Positions 1 to 6,033 of a stretch of DNA of 9,485 nt are shown here, one piece after another. The number at the start of each line of letters is the position of its first letter. The first letter of the stretch is position 1. The notes under the pieces were generated by a model, which was not told the DNA's origin, did no database searches, and saw only the letters and a list, made by a program, of their open reading frames with translations. Both the position numbers and the translations under genes were made by a program. The DNA is taken from the NCBI GenBank assembly GCA_025937955.1, contig JAICQI010000177.1, positions 1 through 9,485 of the forward strand. Direction: 5' to 3'. This DNA comes from Pyrinomonadaceae bacterium. Lineage in GTDB: Bacteria > Acidobacteriota > Blastocatellia > Pyrinomonadales > Pyrinomonadaceae.

Positions 1-4
1 AGAC

Positions 5-25
5 GGGCGGCCACGAGTGCCGCCC
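5..25 (-). terminator. GC-rich hairpin after the last gene, possible terminator
   Basis: Perfect 7-bp inverted repeat: GGGCGGC at 5-11 and GCCGCCC at 19-25, with a 7-nt loop. It lies 9 nt past the TAA stop of the export-protein gene on the minus strand, where a factor-independent terminator would end this gene block. Only four bases (GTCT) follow the stem before the window ends, so the required U-tract cannot be confirmed. It could instead be a 3'-end stabilising hairpin. Confidence 0.45.
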
Positions 26-34
26 CTTAAATGC

Positions 35-865
35 TTAAAACCCAAAGATGCGCGCGAAGCCCAACACTGACGTGTAGCCCAGCCACTCCTTGACCTTCTT
101 CATCTTGTTTCCGGGCACGACGATCTGATCGCCCGGCACGAGATAAACATTGTCCGCCGCCTTGCCTTTATAAATCGCCGAGACATTGACCGGAATCGAA
201 GCTAAGACGCCGCCTTCCTGTCGTCGTAAAACGTAAACCTTGCTCCTGTCGCCGGTGGTCAGCACGCCTCCCGCTTCGGCGACCGCTTCAGTCACGGTCA
301 TGCGGCGGCTCATCAAACGAACGCCGGGCTGGCCCACATCGCCGATAATGCTGTAACGATAAGACATCGCCTTATCGAGCGACACTGACACCTGCGGTTC
401 GATGATGTACTCGTCGTAATGCTTCTTGATGATCTCCGCCACTTCGTCAACCGTTTTGCCATTCACGAAAACGCCGCCGCGAATCAGCGAGAGTGAAATA
501 CGACCACTCGGCGGGATGGTGATGCCTCTGCGCGTATAGCGTTCCTGGTTAAACACCTCGACCGAAATAACGTCCTCAGGACCGAGTTTGTAGGTGCTGA
601 AGAAGTTGTTGTAATAAGGCGTAAATGCCGATTCTTCAGAGACCTGTTCCGTCCGGTTGGCCTGGATTTCATCAGAAACGTCGGTGGGTACACGCCTGGT
701 ATCGTCCGGCTCCAGCCCGTCGTTTACCACCGGAGGCTTTTTGGTCTGGCTACTGGTGGTTCGGGTGCGTGGCTTTTGCGGATCGTCCTGCGTCTGAGCC
801 GCGCTACTCACTGTCAACGCGATCAACATTAGCGCAGCGAGAGCTACGCGTTTGTATTTAGTCAT
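35..865 (-). CDS. Wza-like polysaccharide export protein (Poly_export + SLBB)
   Basis: A 276-aa periplasmic/outer-membrane export protein expected to form the exit channel for the EPS made by this locus. Residues 1-23 form a Sec signal peptide (basic start, hydrophobic core, Ser-Ala-Ala before a probable cleavage at Gln24). Residues about 24-85 are a polar, Pro/Thr-rich linker. The Poly_export domain follows at about 88-165, opening with the typical YKLGPEDVISVEVF. A single SLBB domain lies at about 170-215 (IIGDVGQPGV), and VPGDQIVVPG near 244-252 is the usual family ending. There is no cysteine anywhere, so no lipobox, unlike E. coli Wza. The protein ends in a short aromatic segment with terminal Phe. 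Start: ATG at 865 has GGAGG at 876-872 with 6-nt spacing. The TTG two codons upstream (871) abuts that site and is rejected. It is the last gene of the block, 21 nt after the sugar transferase stop. It is shorter than Wza (about 380 aa), as is common for single-SLBB members. The domain call is firm; the exact pore role is inferred. Confidence 0.9.
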   Translation of the reverse strand: MTKYKRVALAALMLIALTVSSAAQTQDDPQKPRTRTTSSQTKKPPVVNDGLEPDDTRRVPTDVSDEIQANRTEQVSEESAFTPYYNNFFSTYKLGPEDVISVEVFNQERYTRRGITIPPSGRISLSLIRGGVFVNGKTVDEVAEIIKKHYDEYIIEPQVSVSLDKAMSYRYSIIGDVGQPGVRLMSRRMTVTEAVAEAGGVLTTGDRSKVYVLRRQEGGVLASIPVNVSAIYKGKAADNVYLVPGDQIVVPGNKMKKVKEWLGYTSVLGFARIFGF

Positions 866-886
866 CTCCAACCTCCAACCCTTGCG

Positions 887-2275
887 TTATTGGGCACCGC
901 GCCCAAACAGAATGATTTTGATCGTCTCAAATATAATGACGGCGTCCAGCAGCAAACCCTGGTTCTTGATGTAAAACAGGTCGTACTGAAGTTTCTGCCG
1001 CGCATCTTCGATCGAGGCGCCGTAGGGATACTTGATTTGCGCCCAACCGGTTAATCCCGGCGCGATCAAATGACGTTGTTCGTAGAACGGAATCTCCTCG
1101 GCCAGTTGGGCCACGAAGTGCGGCCGTTCGGGGCGTGGTCCCACGAAGCTCATCTCGCCCTTCAGGATGTTCCAGAACTGCGGAATCTCATCGACGCGAA
1201 TCTTGCGAATGATGCGACCGATACGCGTCGTGCGCGAGTCGCCCTTGCTCGCCCAAACCGGACCATCCTGTTCGGCGTCAACTCTCATCGAGCGAAACTT
1301 CATCAACACAAACGTGCGGCCGTTCTTGCCGACTCGGTCCTGTTTGTAAAAGACCGGACCACGCGACTCCAGTTTGATCAGCACTGCCGTGAGCAGAACG
1401 AGCGGCAGAGAAAGAATCGCACCGATCAGTGCCACGAGCCAATGGACCATGCTGCGCGATAGTTCCGCGATCTTTGCGCGACGTCTGCGACCGGTAAAGA
1501 TCAGCCACGATGGACGCAGCATGTTCAATGAGACGCGGCCGGTGATGCGTTCGTAAAACGACAAGCCCTCCTCGATCGTCACGTCTCCTGCCAGGCTCAA
1601 CTGCAACAACTTGTTGGTGGGCAGTTGGCCGCGTCGCTCGCCCATGGCAACGACGATGCGATCGATGTTTTCTCGTTTGACGATCTCGTCGAGCTGCTCG
1701 GTCATGCCGATCACACGCGGATTGATCAGGCTCTTGCCCAGCAGATCGGCGTCAGTGCCTACAAAGCCGACGATGCGATACCCCGCATCCGGGCGATCCA
1801 ACACCTCGCGCGCGACTTCGACGGCAAGGTTGCCGGACCCAACTATCAGGATGCGCTCGCCAAAGTCAGGGTGGCCCAGAAACCAGTGAATCGATACGCG
1901 CCACAAAACCATCAGGGCAAGCGCCAGCGGCAGCGCGATCAGCGAGACGCCGCGGCCGAGCATCAGTGCCGGGTACATGTAAAACGAGAAGGCGAGTGCG
2001 ATCCACGCCAGGCCCAGTGCCTGGATCAGGCGTAGCACCAACTCGCGCCGGTCGTGCATGACCAGAAAGTCGTACAAATCGAAAAGATAAAAAGCCGCCA
2101 GGCAGAAGAAACAAGCGACGGCGGCTTTCAAGTATCCCTGCCTGGTGACCAGTTCAAATTGCGCGTCTTCTACACCGACGCGCAGGTACACGGCGGTGAT
2201 CATTGCGCCGTAGACCAGAACCGCCTCGGCGGTGATCAACAATATCGTTCGCCCGTTGAGACGTAAGACTCTCAA
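887..2275 (-). CDS. Polyprenyl-phosphate sugar-1-phosphate transferase (EPS initiating transferase)
   Basis: A 462-aa inner-membrane enzyme of the PHPT/WcaJ type that transfers a hexose-1-phosphate from a nucleotide sugar to undecaprenyl phosphate, starting each EPS repeat unit. The N-terminal half has about four membrane segments (near 11-31, 51-68, 84-100 and 110-130). A cytosolic Rossmann-like CoA-binding domain follows (ILIVGSGNLA, 142-151). A membrane hairpin at about 279-301 precedes the catalytic Bac_transf domain: KQDRVGKNGR (311-320), FRSM (327-330), RVDEIPQFWNILKGEMSFVG from 360 with the catalytic Asp362-Glu363 pair, and PRPERP (380-385). Length and architecture match full-length family members. 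The start is TTG at 2275, because there is no ATG until codon 25. This TTG overlaps the kinase stop (TTGA), so translation is probably coupled. A strong GGAGG at 2293-2289 sits 13 nt upstream, further than ideal. The substrate sugar (Glc, Gal or other) cannot be read from the sequence. Confidence 0.93.
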   Translation of the reverse strand: MRVLRLNGRTILLITAEAVLVYGAMITAVYLRVGVEDAQFELVTRQGYLKAAVACFFCLAAFYLFDLYDFLVMHDRRELVLRLIQALGLAWIALAFSFYMYPALMLGRGVSLIALPLALALMVLWRVSIHWFLGHPDFGERILIVGSGNLAVEVAREVLDRPDAGYRIVGFVGTDADLLGKSLINPRVIGMTEQLDEIVKRENIDRIVVAMGERRGQLPTNKLLQLSLAGDVTIEEGLSFYERITGRVSLNMLRPSWLIFTGRRRRAKIAELSRSMVHWLVALIGAILSLPLVLLTAVLIKLESRGPVFYKQDRVGKNGRTFVLMKFRSMRVDAEQDGPVWASKGDSRTTRIGRIIRKIRVDEIPQFWNILKGEMSFVGPRPERPHFVAQLAEEIPFYEQRHLIAPGLTGWAQIKYPYGASIEDARQKLQYDLFYIKNQGLLLDAVIIFETIKIILFGRGAQ

Positions 2276-3348
2276 TTGACGGTCGCTACCTCCTCTTCGA
2301 GTCTTTCTCCCGGCTGAACTTCAGTCGTCCTTCGTTCACGGTTGTAGTAACGGTGCTGGTAGTAATACGGCGCCTCATCCGGCTGCTCCTGCGTGCGATT
2401 GAGCACTACGCCCAACACTTTCTCCTTCGGCATTTGCTCCAACAACTTATCGACGACTGAGTAACGCGTCTTGCCGGCACGCACCACCAGAAGGCCGGCA
2501 TCGGCTTTCGACATCAACACGTTGGCGTCGGTAAAGATTCCGAGTGGCGGAGCATCGATGATGATGTAGTCAAACATGCGGCGCACTTCATTCAGAATAC
2601 GCGCGTAACTTGGTCCGGAGAGCAACTCGGCGACGTCGTCGCGCGGGCGCCCACCGGGCAACAGGTGCAGCCCCGAAGGTTGGAGGCGCACAATGGCGTC
2701 TTCCAGGTTGATCTGTCCGCCCAACACTTCCGACAAGCCGAGCCGTGCATCGATGCCGAGATAGTCAGTGGCGCAGGGACGTCGCAAATCGCTATCGATC
2801 ACGAGCGCGCGAATGCCTTCTGTTTGGGCCAACAGCCAGGCTAGATTGAGTGCCGTGAGGGTTTTGCCCTCGGCGATGCCCGCACTAGTGACGACGAAGG
2901 CGCGCATCTGCATACGCTCGCCCGCCTCGAGGATCTTCGTACGCAACGAGCGAAACTGCTCGGTGTACGCGGAACGAGGCTGGCTGACCGCAATCAAGTG
3001 AGGCTCGACGCGCGATGGGGAGACGTCGAATGTGACGAATCCTCCAGCGCGCGTCGCCTCGGCAGCGCCCAAAGTTGCCCCAGCATCACGCGAAGGAATT
3101 CCGCCGGGGAGTGCCGACCCGCCGGGTACATCCGCAGTGTGCGCAGTGGACGCTGAACTTTGCACCGTCTTGGGCATGGACATGATCGTGGAACCGCTCA
3201 ATATCTGTTCCTCGATATGTGCCGCGGAAGTCAGCCCGGAAACACGCGGGCTCTCTTTACGGTGCTCTGATTTCTCTGTTGCCTTCGCAGCGTTACCGTT
3301 GTTGTCGGTAGCGCTGTGTCGTCTCATGGCATCGAAAACTCTTCCCAT
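2272..3348 (-). CDS. CpsD/CapB-type bacterial tyrosine kinase (BY-kinase)
   Basis: A 358-aa cytoplasmic P-loop tyrosine autokinase, the detached counterpart of the C-terminal domain of Wzc. It should bind the cytosolic face of the chain-length protein encoded two genes upstream and cycle EPS assembly by autophosphorylation. Visible motifs: the oligomer-interface motif E130-x2-R133-x2-R136; Walker A around SAGIAEGKT (155-163, Lys162); Walker A' ALVIDSDLRRP (181-191, Asp185 and Asp187); Walker B YIIIDAPPLG (261-270, Asp265); and a C-terminal tyrosine cluster YYYQHRYY (328-335) as autophosphorylation sites. There are no membrane segments. The first ~105 residues are a low-complexity region rich in Ala/Ser/Gly/Thr, longer than in minimal CpsD/CapB proteins. 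ATG at 3348 has GAGGTG at 3360-3355 with 6-nt spacing. The TGA stop overlaps the next gene's TTG. The family is clear. I cannot tell whether it belongs to the specific PEP-CTERM-locus kinase subfamily, since its Walker A differs from the usual PGEGK form. Confidence 0.93.
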   Translation of the reverse strand: MGRVFDAMRRHSATDNNGNAAKATEKSEHRKESPRVSGLTSAAHIEEQILSGSTIMSMPKTVQSSASTAHTADVPGGSALPGGIPSRDAGATLGAAEATRAGGFVTFDVSPSRVEPHLIAVSQPRSAYTEQFRSLRTKILEAGERMQMRAFVVTSAGIAEGKTLTALNLAWLLAQTEGIRALVIDSDLRRPCATDYLGIDARLGLSEVLGGQINLEDAIVRLQPSGLHLLPGGRPRDDVAELLSGPSYARILNEVRRMFDYIIIDAPPLGIFTDANVLMSKADAGLLVVRAGKTRYSVVDKLLEQMPKEKVLGVVLNRTQEQPDEAPYYYQHRYYNRERRTTEVQPGERLEEEVATVN

Positions 3349-3391
3349 CTATTTCACCTCAATCCGGATCTGGTATCCGTGTTATCTGTGG

Positions 3392-4318
3392 CTATTCGCC
3401 TTCGCCGGTTGTCTTTCCTGCATTCCACAACTCGGCGCGCCCTGCGGAGGAAAAGATGCGCGCGGGCTCTTCGCGTTCCTCGCCCCTCTGTCCTCTGCCA
3501 CGATCGGAGCGGGGCAACATGTCGAACGTGTCGGCCACGTCTTCAATAATCGAACGGCCGATCGTCGCGTCGCCGGCGGCGTAGCCGGCCAACAACGCGT
3601 TGTCACAAAGATTGTTGATGTTTCGCGGGATACCGTCGGAACAACGAAAGATGTAATCGACGGCTTCCGGCGAGAAAATATCAGTGCGCTCCGCGCCGGC
3701 CACCAGCAAACGTGAAGTGATGTAGCGATCGGTCTCCTCGACGTTTGGCAGCGGCTTGATCACGCAACGCAGCGCGATGCGTTGTTTCAACTGTCGCAGG
3801 TCAGGGTTGTTGAGTACTTCCCGCAGCTCCGGCTGACCGGTTAAAACAATCTGCAACTGCTTGGCTGTGTTTGACTCAAAATTCGAGAGCAGCCGGATCT
3901 CTTCGAGAACGTGCGGCGACAGGCCTTGCGCTTCATCGACGATCAGCACAGTGCGCAGCCCGCGCGAATGACGCGACTCCAGCGCCCGTCCGAGTTCGAG
4001 TAACAACTCCGATTTAGTTTCCCACTTCTGCACGTCGAGCAGAGTCGCAACGTGCTGGTAAAACTCCGGCACAGACAAACGCGGGTTGAAGATGTAAGCG
4101 ACAAGCACCGTGCGGTCCAGACGCTCCATCATCCAGCGCAGGATCGTCGTCTTGCCCGTTCCCACCTCGCCGGTCACCACCACGAGACCTTTGCCGCTTT
4201 CAATGCCGTAGTGCAGGTTGGCCATCACTTCCGTGTGCGACGGAGTGAAGTAGATGAAGCGCGGGTCAGGAGTCAGCGCGAATGGCAACTCTTTCAGACC
4301 GTAAAATTCAGCGTACAC
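3392..4318 (-). CDS. ExeA-like AAA ATPase associated with exosortase/EPS loci
   Basis: A 308-aa soluble AAA+ ATPase of the ExeA/GspA (general secretion pathway A) class, matching the ATPase recurrent in PEP-CTERM/exosortase EPS loci. The N-terminus MYAEFYGLKELPFALTPDPR is diagnostic. Walker A is GEVGTGKT (50-57, Lys56), Walker B is VLIVDEAQ (124-131, Asp128-Glu129) and the sensor-1 region is LTGQPEL (159-165). LKQRI (177-181) carries a likely arginine finger, and a sensor-2-like GIPRNINNLCDNALL follows. The last ~35 residues are a charged, probably disordered tail. There is no membrane segment or peptidoglycan-binding domain, unlike some ExeA proteins. The start is GTG at 4318 with GGAGGT at 4331-4326, 7 nt away. 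It lies 22 nt after the chain-length gene and 43 nt before the kinase gene. Its substrate is not established; a role in powering or assembling the export complex is inferred from context. Confidence 0.92.
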   Translation of the reverse strand: MYAEFYGLKELPFALTPDPRFIYFTPSHTEVMANLHYGIESGKGLVVVTGEVGTGKTTILRWMMERLDRTVLVAYIFNPRLSVPEFYQHVATLLDVQKWETKSELLLELGRALESRHSRGLRTVLIVDEAQGLSPHVLEEIRLLSNFESNTAKQLQIVLTGQPELREVLNNPDLRQLKQRIALRCVIKPLPNVEETDRYITSRLLVAGAERTDIFSPEAVDYIFRCSDGIPRNINNLCDNALLAGYAAGDATIGRSIIEDVADTFDMLPRSDRGRGQRGEEREEPARIFSSAGRAELWNAGKTTGEGE

Positions 4319-4340
4319 TCTTTAAACCTCCAGTTACCGC

Positions 4341-5966
4341 TTAACCACGACCTTGCATCAGGAATTCGAAAACGTGCGTCAGCTTGAGCGCCAGTGCCAG
4401 CATCGGAATACTGACCAATGTGGCCACCACGCCGGCGGCCAGTAACAACTTGCGACGGCGCGGCACAGATCGCGCTTCCTGCGGCGTCAACAGCTCAGGT
4501 ACCGCGAGTAGCACAGGCAATCCGGTGTAGTGCCGGGCATCGTCTGAGTTTTGAATCGTGAGCAGGCGTGGTCCTTCGAAGATTCCAACCAGCACCAAGC
4601 CGAGGCCGAGACCAACAGCGAGCCCAAGGCTGCTGAGCATTATGCGTTTCGGAGCGACTGGCTTGGACGGCAGGTTGGCAGGGTCGATCACCTCGATGCC
4701 CTCGCCTTGTTGCTGAATAATGGCTTCGGTATTGAGACCAATCTTCTGTTGCTGTATCAGAAGATCGTCGTAAGCCGCCTTCTTGGTCTGATACTCCCGT
4801 TCGATTGCTCCCAATGCGACTTCGACGCCGGGAACGTTGTTGATGCGGTCTACTATGCCGGCGATCGCCTTCTCGTTGTCGGCGAGCATCTTCTGCTGCC
4901 GCTTGATCTCGCCCTCGGCCAGTTTGATTTCAGCTTCCGCCTGGGCGATACCCACATTTGGGTTCCTTTCAAGCCTCTCCTGCCTGGTTTTGATCTTTTC
5001 TTTCCAGTCCGCGATCATGCCATCCATCTGTTCCTGGACCTGTTCGACTTCCTTCTTCTTCGCGATCACATCAGGATGAATCGGTTTGTACTCCTGGCTC
5101 AGCCTGGTTAGCTCACCTTCCAACGCCGCCCTTCGCGACACCAGCTGCGACCAAGCCTGGGTTGTTTTTGGATCGGTTATATTCTCCGCGGTATCGAGGA
5201 TTGTCTGCTCTCGACTCTCCTTGAGCACTGCTAACTGGCCGGTCGCGGCTGCGCGTCGATCCTGTAATCGTCCCACCTCAGCCATTAACGCCTTCTGCTC
5301 TTCGCGAAGGCCTGCGAGTTGATTGAAGAGACCTGTGGCTTCCGAAGGCAGATTGCCCACGTGGCTCGACATGAAGTCGAATCGCTGCTTGTCGATCGCG
5401 GCGAGCTCCTCTTTAGCCTGGCTCACCTGGTTATTAATAAAGGTTAGTGCGGCCGAGCCGGAGTTCACCTGGTTGGCTGTTTGGACGCTGATGTATTTCC
5501 CGGCGAGCTCGGAAGTAATGGCTTGCGCGATTTTGGCATCGCGGTACCTGTAGCTGATATTGAAACCGTTCGTGATGTCGTTGCGAGTGGTGTTTACGTT
5601 GACGTCGATGTCCTTGCGCATCATGCCGATGACGCCTTCGATCGGCTCGCCGCGGAGTCGCTCGAGCTTGTAGAGGTCGTACTTTTCGACCAGCGGCTCG
5701 AGAGAGCTGCGGCTGTTGACGACCTGCTGGATGCCGGTCAACTGTCGCGTCAGGTTGTCTTCGGTAACAGTGGGCACGACGTTTTTAGGAAGCGTTGAGG
5801 GTCTGACCACAATGAGTGTCGACGACTCGTAGACGTCGGGGAGACGATAGACCACGTACGCCACCGCGATGGTGATTGCAATGGTCGGAAGAATCACCAG
5901 CCATTTACGCCGCTGTAGAATCTTTAAGTACTCACTCGGTTTTCGTTGTCTGAACTCAGCGCTCAT
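4341..5966 (-). CDS. Wzz/GumC-like polysaccharide chain-length determinant (exosortase-locus type)
   Basis: A 541-aa inner-membrane co-polymerase that sets EPS chain length and bridges toward the Wza-like exporter across the periplasm. TM1 is at about 22-40, preceded by a short cytosolic Wzz N-terminus (SEYLKILQRRKW). The periplasmic part carries a Wzz domain and then long Glu/Lys/Gln-rich coiled coils from about 170 to 410. PANLPSKPVAPKR leads into TM2 at about 442-463. A cytosolic stretch with TGLPVLLAVPEL (about 481-492) follows, then a third hydrophobic helix at about 506-529. The extra C-terminal helix and the lack of a fused kinase fit the chain-length family found in PEP-CTERM/EPS loci. 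The kinase function is supplied by the separate gene two positions downstream. ATG at 5966 has AGGAG at 5977-5973 with 6-nt spacing. The stop is TAA. Nothing is broken, and the length is near the family norm. Confidence 0.92.
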   Translation of the reverse strand: MSAEFRQRKPSEYLKILQRRKWLVILPTIAITIAVAYVVYRLPDVYESSTLIVVRPSTLPKNVVPTVTEDNLTRQLTGIQQVVNSRSSLEPLVEKYDLYKLERLRGEPIEGVIGMMRKDIDVNVNTTRNDITNGFNISYRYRDAKIAQAITSELAGKYISVQTANQVNSGSAALTFINNQVSQAKEELAAIDKQRFDFMSSHVGNLPSEATGLFNQLAGLREEQKALMAEVGRLQDRRAAATGQLAVLKESREQTILDTAENITDPKTTQAWSQLVSRRAALEGELTRLSQEYKPIHPDVIAKKKEVEQVQEQMDGMIADWKEKIKTRQERLERNPNVGIAQAEAEIKLAEGEIKRQQKMLADNEKAIAGIVDRINNVPGVEVALGAIEREYQTKKAAYDDLLIQQQKIGLNTEAIIQQQGEGIEVIDPANLPSKPVAPKRIMLSSLGLAVGLGLGLVLVGIFEGPRLLTIQNSDDARHYTGLPVLLAVPELLTPQEARSVPRRRKLLLAAGVVATLVSIPMLALALKLTHVFEFLMQGRG

Positions 5967-5997
5967 AACGCACTCCTATTTCGTCATTCAAAAGATG

Positions 5998-6016
5998 CCA
6001 CGGGCTTGTCCCGTGG
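5998..6016. repeat. Perfect palindrome in the TPR lipoprotein / chain-length spacer
   Basis: CCACGGG (5998-6004) and CCCGTGG (6010-6016) pair perfectly around a 5-nt loop. The element sits in the 67-nt spacer, 17 nt past the TAG stop of the TPR lipoprotein gene and 20 nt before the AGGAG of the chain-length gene. On the transcribed (minus) strand it is followed by CATCTTTTG, so only four U follow after a 3-nt offset. That makes a poor terminator. It may instead be a processing or stabilising hairpin, or one copy of a dispersed palindromic repeat. Confidence 0.6.
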
Positions 6017-6033
6017 AGTGTCACGTTTGTCGG

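Noticed and set aside
866..871. TTG at 871 as start of the export protein
   Set aside because: It abuts the GGAGG site, leaving no spacing. The ATG at 865 has 6-nt spacing and a normal signal peptide.
1070..1462. Plus-strand frames opposite the sugar transferase
   Set aside because: They are antisense to the catalytic Bac_transf domain, and their composition follows from the opposite strand.
3032..3715. Plus-strand frame spanning the kinase start and ATPase end
   Set aside because: It crosses two real minus-strand genes and their spacer, shows no domain and has no ribosome site I trust.
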